From positions 77,082,033 to 77,146,032 of the forward strand of contig CM048845.1 in NCBI GenBank assembly GCA_026545225.1: a stretch of 64,000 nt of DNA. Direction: 5' to 3'. The notes below the pieces were generated by a model, which had not been told where the DNA came from, made no database searches, and saw nothing but the letters and a program-made list of their open reading frames with translations. The DNA comes from Cornus controversa (taxonomy: Eukaryota; Streptophyta; Magnoliopsida; Cornales; Cornaceae). A program made the translations under genes and the position numbers. Below, piece by piece: positions 33,842 through 47,159 of this stretch (positions are counted from its first letter, which is position 1; each line of letters opens with the position of its first letter).

Positions 33842-34315
33842 ATCAACAAATGCACCACTAACAATACTAATTGAGTTGGTAGTTCAACACTTCATTTCTT
33901 AGCGAAGGCTTACACCAAAAATTATATTTTGTCCATATGAGGACTCGAACCTTCGTTGTCACAATATATATATATATATATATATATATAGAAAAATCTG
34001 GAGCTGGTAGAGGTGTGACACCCTGAGGCACGCAATAAGTCACAGACAAAAGTAGAAGACACGTAATTATGTACTTACCCAGACCTAACAATCAGCACAT
34101 TTACATGGAAAAGGTTTTGGCGTTGAAGAAGTCTTCTTAATTTTAGCCACCAGCTTGAGCTGATTGACAAAATCTTAATTTGAATTTTCACTACATACTA
34201 TTACTAGTAGTCCCTCTTCAATATGACCACGACTCTTCTACGTTTCCATTTCTGTCTAACTCCAAGGCAACTAGTCTTTGCCCAAATCTTTCACTTTATA
34301 AAGAGTCAAGATTTT

Positions 34316-34361
<46 letters not shown>

Positions 34362-35209
34362 ACAAATTAATATCAAAACGTGGAGAGAGAAAGACAGATA
34401 CTAGGGGCGCCTCACCTCTGGAATATTGATATATATTTCATTTTGGTGGGTCTCAGTGCGCTCTCTCTCTCACACAGCCCATGAGAAAAGTGTTAACAGG
34501 TAATAAATTAAAATTTAAATAAAAAAATTGAAAAGAAAAAGATTATTATAATTTGAATATTATATATAATATATTTTTTTAAAAAAAATATGCATAAAAA
34601 TAATATTACAATTCGGATTTGAATTGGACTCAAATTGTTGACACCTCAATCCAAGTCTAACCCTAATTAAGTTTGAATTAAAGCTTTTCAATCCAAATTT
34701 AACTCTAATTGTAAAAATAATTATTTAAGCCTATAAAAAAATCAAACTCAACTTAGAATTAAATTTGAATTCTCTGCCCCAAGTTGCATCCAAGATGTGT
34801 ATATATATGTGCGCGCCCATAGAGAGAAGGGAAGATATACGGCCATGGAAGCCCCCACGTCACACACTCAAAATGAAAAGTTGCCGACTTGCCATGTCTA
34901 ACTTTTTCAACTTTTTTTGCTCACCATTTGTGAGTTCACATTAGGAATACCATTTCAATTATGATTATCAACGTACTTGCATATAAATACCATATATTAC
35001 TCACGACTAATTCTATTTTGGGTGATTTATTAGTGATTGCTCAAATTTTCTCTTCTCATGTATTTGGCTAAAAATAATTGGCCATTTTTGGCGAGAGGTG
35101 TTTAGCTTATGCAGTGGATTTAGATTCTTTTATTTGTCACTTTGTTAGCTGTTCCTTTTATTTTATCTTTAGACATTCATATATATATATATATATATAC
35201 ACATGCTTC
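33430..35209. other. Intergenic with several microsatellites; no gene seen
   Basis: (TA)n runs occur at about 33805-33839, 33964-33990 and 35180-35199, and a compound (CT)n(AT)n at 34315-34360. ORFs across these are repeat artefacts. AT-rich DNA elsewhere shows no coding or RNA signal. Confidence 0.5.
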
Positions 35210-35412
35210 CTGGTGAATAGGGAGTAGTCTACACACTTTTAATTCTATCTTTCGAATTTAATCCTACGACTATTTAGTTAATACCGCTTCTTTAGGAAAC
35301 TATTACTATTTCAATTATAGTTAATTAGTCATGAGTTGAAATAACTATAATGGACTTTTCTTAAAAGGAAAAAATTCACTTTCTTTAATATTCTTTTAAT
35401 ATTTGGTATGTA

Positions 35413-35477
<65 letters not shown>

Positions 35478-36622
35478 ATTGATCCAAAATAAAAGAAAAC
35501 AAAGTGATCGATTTATAATAATAAAATGTTGTTCAACTTCATAAAGATTAACATATTATAATATGATAATGGTCTTGAAAAATCTCATAACAACAATAAA
35601 AATTAAAACCAAACCAAAATTTGAGTTTTTTTTATATAAAAAGTTCAATATTGGTATATACGTTCTCTCTCTACAATTATAAAATCTGAGAATAATTAGA
35701 CAAAACTTTAAAAAATGTCAAAGTAATTAACCCACGTTTGTAAGTGTATAAACACTCTAAGTGAATCAGAAGTTAATTATAAATAAAAGGTATCTTATAT
35801 ATAAGAACATTGGGTAAAGAGAATGTGCAAGATCAAGTTCTCCAAAACAGAACGATCACGGTTGCATAATTGACCAAAAAAAAAAAGAATTTAAAAGATT
35901 AATATGAAATCATAATTTTACTAGCTATAATAGTTCATTGAAATCGAGGGATTTAATTTTAGGGTTCCTTTAAATTTCTAGTTGTTTTCAAATTAAAATT
36001 TTAGTTTGATTTGATTTCTATTCCTTTTTCTCGATTTAAAAAGTTTATAATTGCATGCACAAGTCAAGTGATAGAGCAGACCAACAACATAACATTGAAA
36101 CTTACAGAATATTTTAAAAATTGCTCTGATTCACAATTGTAGTTTATAAAAACTTAAAGAATAATAGTAGTCTATAAAAAGTTCAACTACTCCAGTTCAC
36201 AATTGTAGAGAGAGAACAAACATACTAATATTGAACTTTTTATAAAAAAATTACTAAAATTTTAGTTTGGTTTTAATTTTAATTTTTATTGTTGTTATGA
36301 GATTTTTCAAGACAATTATCACATTAGAATATGTTAATCTTGATTAAGTTGAACAACACTTTTTTACTGTAAACCACTTTGCTTTCTTTTTTTTCTGGAT
36401 CAATTGGAGAGAAAGAACATACATACCAAATATTGAAAGGATACTAAATAAAGTGAATTTTTTCCTTTTAAGAAAAGTCCATTACAGTTATTTCACCTCA
36501 CGACTAATTATCTATAATTGAAATAGTAATAGTTTCTTAAAACAATGGTTTTAACCAAAAAGTTGTATGATTAAATCCGAAGATTAGAGTTAAAAGTGTG
36601 TAGATTACTCATTACTCACCAG
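35210..36622. repeat. Long inverted repeat (arms about 485 and 424 bp)
   Basis: The left arm 35210-35694 and right arm 36199-36622 are reverse complements over nearly their whole length. Landmarks: CTGGTGA at both tips, CTACACACTTTTAA, GGAAACTATTACTATTTCAA/AGAAACTATTACTATTTCAA, AATGGACTTTTCTTAAAAGG, TCTCCAATTGATCC and CAATATTNGTAT. About 500 bp of spacer separates them. The left arm has a (CT)n run at 35415-35475 where the right arm has only a short pyrimidine stretch, which explains the length difference. No coding region is present. It could be a foldback transposon or a hairpin-RNA locus; target duplications were not found. Confidence 0.85.
35415..35475 (+). repeat. (CT)n microsatellite, about 30 units
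   Basis: An uninterrupted dinucleotide run, an expansion specific to the left arm of the long inverted repeat. Confidence 0.95.
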
Positions 36623-37608
36623 AGAGAAATTAAACACTATTGTATATACATATATGGCCATGCATGTTCGTCAATGGTGGCGTTATGTTAGACGGGTTTG
36701 TTTCAGCTTGTCATGACAACACAGTTTATGCGCATGTTGGCTGACATAGAAACTCAAAGGGTTGAGAATAGTTTCAGAAAAGAGGTATGTAGGGGCATAT
36801 AAGGGTTTCACTTTAGAGTTAGGCAAGTCAACCCAAATTGAGATTGGGGAGCTTGTCACTAGTTAAAGACTTGACTACAAAGGAAGTTGGTCATCCTTAC
36901 ACAAATGGGTCAGTAGAACTGTTTTTCTGATAACGCCAAAGTAGACTGAAACTAATCAGTATGTGAATTATGACAATAAAACTATGCTCAGAGCTCTCAC
37001 ACGGACCGCACTGTCACCCGCAAAAATTTAAGCCGGTGACACCTAAATCATATAAAACTTAATATCTAAGTGGTTCACATAAGCCACAGTTTGGTTTAGA
37101 TTTAGATTTTGATGTGCAGTTTCTCTTTATGGAATAGACGGGGAAGAACAATTAGTATTGTGAAAAATCTCCATATATATATATATTATTTTGTAATTTA
37201 TTTTTACCAAATGATAGTAATTAATGAACTTTTTAACTCATTCACCATCATATATGTGTGTTAATGTGCGAATACTAATTGAGTTGTTCAACCACCGTAT
37301 GTGTGTGCGTGTGTGAATGTGCAAGTACTATTTGAGTTCAACCCTTAAAATGTTATTTAATTTAATGACTTTGTCAATGATAAAACAGTTGTATTCAAGG
37401 CAATTTTAAAGTTAATTACAATGATTGGATATTTTTGCACATGGCAAGAGATGGTTATATACATCGTTGACCCTTCAACATTTTACTAGTAGTATTTAGA
37501 TGGTGATATTTCTAGGGGGAAGACCAATGGACCAATACTTGAAGCCCACCTTTTGGGCTGAACGAGTCTAAATCAAGACAAAATCAATTTTGGATTCTAT
37601 ATCTGTGG

Positions 37609-37654
<46 letters not shown>

Positions 37655-37676
37655 TGGATTCTATATCTGTGGTACA

Positions 37677-37727
<51 letters not shown>

Positions 37728-40700
37728 TCTCGAAACCTTTATCTTGGATAGCATGTCGTACTTTTCAGGTCGTCTTTTTTCCACCCTCGAAGTCATGTAT
37801 ATGAGTGTATCCTTTCACTCGATCATTTTCAGATGGAATTGGTCACCAAACCATATCATAGAAAATGATCCAGTGCTCCGCATGTCCTTCAGATCAAATG
37901 CAGTTCGGTCAATAACTTGTGGATCAACCGCCAACGTCGTTTTACATCTTGATCACATCTAGTGAAAATTATGTTAAGCCTGAAAACAATATGTGCAAAT
38001 TTTATTTAAATATAAAGCAATACTATATATAAAAGATGACTATGGTCATTGTTTGGTACAACAATAGAAGTTCCGGATGATAAATATAAGTATACGAATT
38101 CAAATATTTACAAAAAAAAAATTCATCAAAAGTTAATTTATGTCACATTTTGAGGTTGCTATTAGACTTAGTAGAATTGTCAAAAAATTGTTGTTGGTGT
38201 TTGATAATACATTGTATAAAATATTTTTCTATTTTAAATATATTTGGTAACAATATTTTGTAAAATACTTATATTGCTAATTTTACAACAATACCCTTTA
38301 ACAGAATGTTGCTATATTTGATAATAATAAACTTTATAGAGGGGGTGAAATTGTCTTTAAAATAATAAAAAAGATAAAGTTGTCTAAGAAAAGACAATTG
38401 CCTAATATATAAAACCCCTACTATGTAGTTTTAAAAGTTACAAATTATAGCTTCATTTAAAAAATCTACTGAGCTAAAATTGGTAATCACTAAAACGCTT
38501 TTAATGATTACCAAACACATTTAAATACAAAATTTTAAAATAAAAACACTTTCAAACTTTTGAAAATCAATCTTAAACGGACTTTTTGTCAAAAGACCTT
38601 ATGCTATGTTTAGTTGTATGAACTTGAAATCAAAAAAAAAAAAAGTTTAAACTCTTAAACTAAATTTCCTCTAATTCCAATTTTTCAAGGTACCAATTTC
38701 ATTCAACGGAATATAACATTAAAGTAATTAAGAGTTGACAAAGAAATAGTACTGAATAAATGAAAACTCTGTTAATAGGAGGTCTAGGTTACTCCTCTTG
38801 AATGGTTTTCATGTATGACCAAATAAAATTGGTTGCGCCATTCTAATGCAAAAAAGCCTTTTCACTTGTCAGTATAAATAATATAACACAGAGTAATGTG
38901 TGAAATCAGGCCCAGTTAAAATGGCAGCTGCATAGCAAAAACCAAGAAGGCAGTTGTAGCCTGTAGGTACAACTATATATATCAACTAAAATACTATATA
39001 TATATATATATATATATATTTGTCTGTATGCATGTATATATATGCATACATCCAAATGTGAAACAGAGTTATTTGATGGGTAGAGTAAAAAAGTTGGAAC
39101 CTTTCAATGTTGGGCTTTTCACTATATGGGGCCTCCTCCTAGCTAGTTGGTACTTGGACTATGACTATGAATTGTCAATGATGGCTCATTCTACCACTAG
39201 AGGAGGCTCAGATGGTACTGTTGACAACAGGTAGGCCATCACATTAAGGCTTTTGCAATGACTATCGGACAATTGCTCAGTCAATTTTGCTTTTATAAAT
39301 AATAAAAAAATTAAAAATAAATTGCTTGGTCCATTAAGCATATCTGCAGAAACTAAAATTATTTGAATGCAATTCTTCTCATATATCCTCTTCGGTCAAA
39401 TCATCAGGGTAGAGGTGAGTATGGGCTCATTTACTGTCCTGGCCCACCTTTTTAGGCAGGCTAGGATATATATAAGCCATGCTAATTGGGCCACTGTGTT
39501 TTGAAGTTTTTGCCAACCTGGTTATAGACTAGGCCCAGTCTGTTGATACTTGGTTATTTTTTATTTATGCTTTATTTGACACGGTTAGATTATACATATA
39601 CAATTCTCAAGTCGCTCAGTTTAAGTGATCATATATGTTTGGTTGCATGAAATTGGAATTGATGGACTGAGAAGAAAATTTTCTCCAATTCTACAAATTT
39701 CAACTCCAAAGTTTCAATTTCGTGCAGCGGAACATAACATAATTTCATATGATAGTTGGTGCGACCATGACCCGACGGGGATCTTTCCATTCCACATGGT
39801 AATAATTAAACGTGATAAAATTAGGTTTGGACAGAGCTATGAACAATTTTTGTGATGTGAAAACTGAAAAGTGAAAAAGTTTTCATGAGATTTGCTTTGA
39901 TGGCTTCATAGGATTTAGTTGAACTGGATTGAGGCCTAGCTAGCTCGGATAACTACTTTGACCCACGGTTGGAACCATCCGGGTTTGTCTTAGCAAGACA
40001 ACTTTAACAATGTGGGCCTGGTTCGGCCTCTGTGAGTGGCCCACCTCAACCATATATGTAATATGTATAGTCCTGGTTCCTCCTATACTATTGGCACGAT
40101 GCTTATAATAGTATAGCCATAGCTCTTAAATTGCTTACAATTTGTAATTTTCTCCAGAGAAAAACCCCTTACAGTTGAGAACTTCATCAATTTTGGCAAA
40201 TATTATATCAATCAGAGGAATATGATATTTTAATTGACTAAAGTAGAAGAGAGGAAAATAAAATGACATCACGTAATCATTTCTTGTGCACTAGATGACT
40301 CGATACACAAGAGAGAATGGAGATCATCTTACACAGAGTGAGGTTCTTACCCCCATTGAATTGTTCGGTTAACATGATAGGATCATAATTCTCGCTTAAA
40401 TATTAATATTCAACTATCTAATGGTTTGGTTATGTACGTTAAATATAATATAATCTATATTACATTTAAGCATTTTGTTTGAATCTTCCTTAAAAAAAAA
40501 TCATAATATCAACCGTAAAAATGCTTAAAAAATTAATTTTATTGTCTATGTCTATTTACGATTAAAAATAACTCTTTATCGTCGATCGAACGGTGACAAT
40601 TCATCTACCACATTCATACATAAATTTACACACATTCGCCTACCCTTAGGATAGGTAAAAATAATTTTGGGGGCATGGCCTCCCTTGGTCCTTGTTGTGA

Positions 40701-40780
40701 TCCACTGTCTATCTTAAAATGATTCAATCTAACAATTTTTTTTATAGTATCGTAGGCATGGTTGCATAGACAATACGATA

Positions 40781-40862
<82 letters not shown>

Positions 40863-41605
40863 CATGAACAATTAAGCAATAGTAATATAATGATAATTCT
40901 TGCATGTAGCATTAAAAAAAAAAAAAAGGAACAAAAGGGACGAACAAAGTCAATTCCCGAACCACAACACCTTGCTGACTGGTGAGGCCAGTGCGCATTT
41001 TAGCCTAACCAGGTATCAAGGATCACATCTGGTGCGCTCTTGACTTCCCCACACCACACCACACCACACCACTGCTCGATCTCTCAGCCTTATATATGAT
41101 CATATCATTGATTTTAGTGCTACTCATCAGATCACATCTACTGAGACAGACTCATCTACCTATCTAACAACTACCCAGCTCCTCCTTCATTACACTGTCG
41201 ACTCTTCTTCCTTGATTTATTTACCATAACAAAAGTTACCACCAACTACGTACGTACTCACACATTCCTACCCTACCCTCTAATTTTTTTACTAATTACC
41301 CATAATCTCCCTTTCTCTTTCCATCCAAAAAACCAACAAAAATAATATTAAATTAAAAAAAGGAGAGAAAATACCCTTTTAGACAAAAATATCCCTAGAA
41401 ATGCAAGTGAGACACTTCAAGACAATGATCCTTTCCGAGCCTTTTTGTTCTGTTCAGAGCATCTAAGGCTCAAAGAGGATCCTAGTCCATAATGCATGTC
41501 TAGCAAATTACCAAAATGCCATTTGTATATTAAAAGGGAGTTTCTCTTGACTGAAAAGAGAGTGAGGGAGATTTTGGGTAATTGGGATATGAAACCCTAA
41601 TCTGC
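36623..41605. other. Intergenic between the long inverted repeat and HDG5; no gene recognised
   Basis: It includes a 64-bp tandem duplication (CAATTTTGGATTCTATATCT at 37585 and 37649, followed by TA runs), (TA)n at about 38998-39019, and a compound (TA)n(GA)n at 40790-40855. A weak pair of related AT-rich segments (about 38611-38725 and 39631-39750) shares GGAATATAACAT/GGAACATAACAT ends. An open frame at 37795-37962 ends cleanly but has no recognised motif. The part just beyond 41605 should include the HDG5 3' UTR. Confidence 0.45.
40790..40855 (+). repeat. Compound (TA)n(GA)n microsatellite
   Basis: About 12 TA units followed by about 20 GA units. The Arg-Glu ORF over it is an artefact. Confidence 0.95.
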
Positions 41606-44600
41606 TCAGCTGGGTGGTGGTGCAGCTGTTGGTTCTGCACAAGAGCCAACAACACTCAAATTATCAGGGCATGAACCACCACCACCACTGCCACCGCTAA
41701 GAGCAGCGTTGATCTGGTGCACGGTGTTGCATAGGTGGTTGTTGATGGCGGTCACACTCGAGAGATTGAGCTTTGCAGTTGGAACTGTGCTTGCCAAAAC
41801 TTGCAGTCCAACTGTGAGTAGACAACCAGACTCGGTCACATTTCCATTTGCTGAAGTTAATGTCTCACCGTTAACGGCACAGTCATTGTTGCTCTGTCCA
41901 GTGGGGACAATGACAAACCCTAAGGGAAGTAGGGGAATGCAGGATAGATCCTCCCCATTCATGGCTAGCTGGATAGCGTCGACGTTGACGGTTGTGTATA
42001 CCACAAGGCTTCCGGAGTCATCTGTGCAGCTCTCCTGCAGGATGAGCTCTACATTCTGGGACGAGTTGCTTGCTACCTGCATCCAAACATTAATATAAAT
42101 GTATATAGATATATATCAATTTATTCTCAAATATTAATAGCCATTGAACTAGGTTTGATGGAAATTGAGAGGAAGCTCTTTAATTCTGCTTTACTATATT
42201 GATAAGCAAAACATTTTTCTTCTGTGGATTGTTATGATTATGTAACTAACTTCAATCACTTCTAATTAATAGATACCGATTAATAAATGTCATGTAAATG
42301 CTAAATTGTCCGCACTGAGTTCTAAGCTAACTCATTGTTCCACTGAAAGAATTAATTATAAAAATGTGATCAGTCCACTCAAAACTCTCCAGACTCATTA
42401 GAGTCTAACAAGACATTAAAAAAATATATAAAAATAAGTTTTGATTGGACTGGACAACCAAATGGTTCATCTTCTTAAATTATCTAATAATTTCTGTGTC
42501 TCTATTGTCAAACCATATTATTATGCACAAATCTGGAGAGAACTCATTATAGTATGCCTTTTCTATTTTCACATGCATCGCTTTTAGTCATACTAAAACT
42601 TGGTCTAAATTTTCATAAGATGAATGCTTAATTTCTGATAGATTGCTTTAAAATAAGAACACGTGTATAGAAAACACTTACATTGACGCGAAGAAGAGAA
42701 ATGCAGTTTCCAGGATGAGAGCCGTTTGCGATGTGAGCCACCTCATGTAAGGAATTTCCATTGGAAAGGACCTCCAGCTGAGCTCTGCGACGTTCGTCCC
42801 TCAAGAGATCGAAGAGCTGATAGTGAGGATATGGAAGCCAAGTAGTGGATACAGCACTTAGGATCAAGCCATTAGGTTGGCCAGGCTCAAGGATTTTCCT
42901 TGTGGTAATTCTAACAGTGTCTTCAGCTGAATCAGAAAGTGATGTCCATGACTGCCCACTCGATGTGCTTATGTTCACACAGAATGTTCTAATCATTCTC
43001 TGCGCCAGATTCATCAAGTTCTTTCGTGCTTCCGGAGATGGTATTACTGTAATTAATTAATTAATACCCATTATTTATTTTTTAAATTAGAAACTATGTA
43101 TATAATTAATATGGGCCAAAATTTTGTGCCTCTATATATAACACTCTGTATAAAATATCCAAGTGTTTCAATGAAAAATTACAATGAAAGAAGAAGCACC
43201 TCCAAGTTCGGATATATTTCTGGCCATGAGGCTTGCAAACCTCTCACATTGTCGCTGCAAGACTGCTAACCAGCGATGTGCTCCAAATGCGATTCCGGTA
43301 TCAACAAATTGATTGAAAATGCGAGGGACTAGCTGTTCTTCCACCTCTGCATGTTCTACCCATGTAACCTGTATTTAATTACAAGGCTAATAGACTTAGC
43401 ACCATGATAATGTGTGATGATCACCATGTAAACACACAATAATTAATAGACTCAGTTTTTTTTTTGGATATAGGCACGCAATTATATGAAAAAAATTATG
43501 ATAAGGATGCATGCTTTCACATGATTTCGTGCTTTTAGAAGTCGGATGGTGTAGGTTGCTACACAAATCCAACTCCAACTGACACAACTATGAGCTCTCA
43601 TCCTTGAATAAGGTGGGTCTTACAATCCTACTCACTCTATCGAAGAGTTGAGAGGTCACATTGTGGCTGTGAATAGCATTATATATAATAACAACAAAAC
43701 AATTTCTAAAAACAAAAATAACAACAGATAGGTTAATGAAAACCTCTAAACTTAGAGCATGAATAATAATAAAATTGGATTAATTTTAGGACTCAATTAC
43801 CCTTGAGTAACCATTGGGCATATCTTGAATGATGCAACCCGAGGGCCTTCTGTTGTATCTTGGAAAGGAAGGCTGAAAATTCTCATGGAAGCTATCCAGT
43901 GGAAAATCAACAATCACCCAACTTCCTTCCTCCACATTTTGTTGGCAATAACGAAGGAAATGAGCCTCCCTAGTTGGTACCAAAGGTGAAAGAACTTGAA
44001 ATTCTGCATACATCTGCCCCAAAAAAGAAGTAGCATAAATAAACTGAGAAGAAATCAAATTTCTAATCTGTTCTTGCAATTTTATTGATATATATATATA
44101 TATATATAGTTGTATCTATCATGAAATACTCACCAGATGAAGCGAACCACTTGCATGTCCGGAAATGCCTGAAGTTATAATCTGAAGTGTTTTTGCTCTG
44201 GAAATAATAGAAGGGAATAGTTCCATCCATTTGTTCTGAAATAGTAAGAAAGAAAATAGGTGTTTGATAATATTTCTACACATGCATGCATGCCACTGAG
44301 TACTTATAAGGACAAATATACTTCCACAGAAAATGCAATTCAATCAAACAGTGGAGCTTCAAATTAAACAAAAGGTCTTACTGCATCTAGAAATGCATCA
44401 ACCAGAGTAATGCTATTCATTATAACGACAGCGCTGTCACGAGTGGCTTCCGTCCTGAACTGATCACTGGAATGCTGCTTGAGGCTCATTGGCCATGGAA
44501 ACATCCTCGCGTGCTCTTCAACGTTTAGCACTTCCTTCCCATTGTCATTGCTTCGGAGCCAAAGAGGCTCGCCTGCCTGGCACATCTTCACCAGTTCATC

Positions 44601-45197
44601 CATTGATGACACTGCAAGCTCCAATGCTAGAGATTTTTCTTCTTCCATGATCATAACTCCACTAGGGAAGTGGGGATTTTCGGACATCAAAGACATTGGC
44701 ATAATATCGGTGCAATTACCCATAGGCTCCTGGAACTGCCTCGGATAGATACTCATATCCAAATCTAAGGAAGGTGGAAGAAGTGGAGGAGCCGGTCCCA
44801 TTGATTGGAATGGCCGGCCACCACCACCGTATCTTGAAGCAAGACCACAAACACGTTCAAACTGTAAAGCACGTACTCCCATTATTAGTAATTGATCAGT
44901 AAGGACAAAGTTGGTGTATGAGTTATTTCGTCTCGAGAACAAATATTAAGAAAAGTAAACTTCATTGAACATCACATTTCTTCTAAAGAGAATATGTTTG
45001 TTATTTGTTTAACAAATTTTTATAAATAGGTTTGTGTTTTCTAATGCCATGGAGAAGGAAAAAAATGGAGCATTTAATCCTATCCATAAGGGTCCAAGCA
45101 CTCCATGGTCAATTATGACACGTCTTGTTTAACTTAGGAAAATGTATGATAAAGTAGAACTCAATTTAATTGTTTATTATAAGGGAATGGACCATTA

Positions 45198-45241
<44 letters not shown>

Positions 45242-46693
45242 TGGTCATGACTCATGAGTAATGCACTATATCGATCAATTGATTGACACTACCTCTTCTT
45301 TGAGCCTGGCATTTTCGAGGCGAAGTTGCTGTTCATCAAAGGCCATGTCCCCGAGCATTGCCGGACCACCACAATTAGGGCATATAATGTTCCGTAGTGC
45401 CGATTGCAACCTATAATTCTCATTTCTTAGGTTCTCATTTTCTGCTCTAAGAATTACATTATCTGAACGGTCTTGTTGTGCCTGTCATTAAGTTGAGAAA
45501 TAAACAACAAGAGTACAAAGAAATTAAATTTGATCAGTCATAATTAATTATCCTACGCACCATGGTGCATTTTATCCTCAATAAGCAACCAACAGATAGA
45601 GTGAGTGATGAAGTGTTTAGCTTCATAACCCTAACCCTAAATGGCATGCATTTAAGACGTGCTCCATCTTTGGGAAGCTCATGTTGCAGGAGGTAGGGTT
45701 GACTGCCCACCTCACTTCGTGTATTAATGGCATACTGACCGTGAAAGCCACCCAGAGTTAATGAGATTCTTCTCTCGCTCTACAGTACGCACGATGGTGG
45801 CGTACGCTGACGGCCCAGTTTTAGGGCTTAAAACGTTAGCGTATGTAATAAACACCTCCTCATAGGGAACCGTGCAGGGTTGTGGCCAACAGTAACAGCT
45901 GGCCCATTTTAGGGTTGCCATGAGAGTGAAAGCAGAGAGAGAAAGAGTTATAATGAATGGAGTAGTGCTAACGTGCGCACCTTCATCTGGGTTCGCCGGT
46001 TCTGGAACCAGAATTTGACTTGGCGGGGCTTGAGCCCTAGATCGTGGCTCAGTTTTAGCCGTTGCTTGTCATCTGGGTGTGGACATTCCTTAAACAAACT
46101 GTGAAAATGGTCAGAGAAAATAGTCATTTAGTGCGTAATTTAGCAGTTCTTTAACCAATATAGTGAGCTGGAAGACTACAGAGAAAGATGTGTATATATA
46201 AATATATATATATATATATAAATGAAGAGAGATTTATGCTTAATGAGTGTCCTAAAATTGGGTATATACATACATATGCAACAGTAATGAACTTTATGCA
46301 TGATTTAAATTGGAGTTTTCAGAGAAGGAGAGATTTTTTGCATAATGGGATAGAACAAGTAATGAAATTTATCCTTTCGAAAAAAAATAATGAAATTTAT
46401 CCTTTCAAAAAAAAAATAATGAAATTTATGCATAATTTAGAATTTAATTTTCCAAAAAAGAAGCTAGAGAGAGATTTTTCCATCATGGTCTAATTAAAAT
46501 TTTAACTGGCTATCAACTCACAGCATAAGGTACTCCGGCCACACACACACACATATATATACACAGAGAGATATTAATGGGCAATGAACTTTATGCAAGT
46601 TTTAGGTGTGAATTTTCATATAGGGAGAGATTTTTTTAATGAACTCACTGCATAATTAGGAGGAATTTAACTTTGAGAAGATACATATATATC

Positions 46694-46725
<32 letters not shown>

Positions 46726-46940
46726 AATTAAGCAGCATATATACGCTTCCATTTCTTGGATCTGGCGGGCAGTATGCCTGTGGTAGCGTTTCTTCTTGGG
46801 CGGCTGCTGCTGCTGCTCGCTCTCTTGCTCATTCCCTGACACTCCTTCTATGTGTTCACTTCCTGAACCACTTTCCTTTGATGTGTTCGTTTCTTCTTTC
46901 TATTAGATTATATATAGTGTACCATTCAATATATCAGCCA

Positions 46941-46978
<38 letters not shown>

Positions 46979-47159
46979 TGTAAATATATAAGTTGGATTT
47001 AGGAGGAATTGAACTTACAGGGATGGCAGGAGGGAAAGTGTGGAAGGGCATATTAGCCATGAAGCTGAAGTTAGGGTTTTGTATTGGTGACGAAAATAGG
47101 GAATCTGAAGATACAACATTTCCTCCCATAGATGACAGTACTTGACAATCTCCATACAT
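41606..47159 (-). CDS. HDG5: Class IV HD-Zip (homeodomain-leucine zipper-START) transcription factor, HDG5-like, 10 coding exons, 800 aa
   Basis: This is a nuclear DNA-binding regulator; the family acts mainly in epidermal (L1) cells and binds L1 boxes. Coding exons on the minus strand: 47159-47019, 46899-46745, 46098-45981, 45481-45293, 44861-44382, 44235-44134, 44013-43801, 43368-43200, 43046-42682, 42076-41606. All are GT/AG and all phases fit. An acidic/Gln-rich segment ([11 protein letters not shown]) and basic KKKR precede the homeodomain (about residues 82-138, with [13 protein letters not shown] in helix 3). The zipper-loop-zipper (139-205) carries the family CPNCGG motif. START covers about 280-510 ([47 protein letters not shown]). 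The C-terminal HD-Zip IV region contains [19 protein letters not shown] and [18 protein letters not shown]. It matches HDG5 better than HDG1, ANL2 or HDG11 as I recall them, and its neighbour supports this. The start MYGDCQV follows a likely leader-intron acceptor at about 47180. No truncation is seen. Confidence 0.93.
46900..47018 (-). repeat. HDG5 intron 1, one-third microsatellite
   Basis: A 119-nt intron containing about 40 nt of (CT)n(TA)n on the coding strand (46940-46978) between donor GTAAGT and acceptor TAATAG. Similar TA/GA runs lie in intron 2 (46198-46221, 46687-46723), intron 4 (45198-45238) and intron 6 (44084-44108). Confidence 0.8.

Noticed and set aside
41709..42098. 129-aa plus-strand ORF
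   Set aside because: Shadow of HDG5 exon 10 on the opposite strand.
44479..44748. 89-aa plus-strand ORF
   Set aside because: Shadow of HDG5 exon 5.
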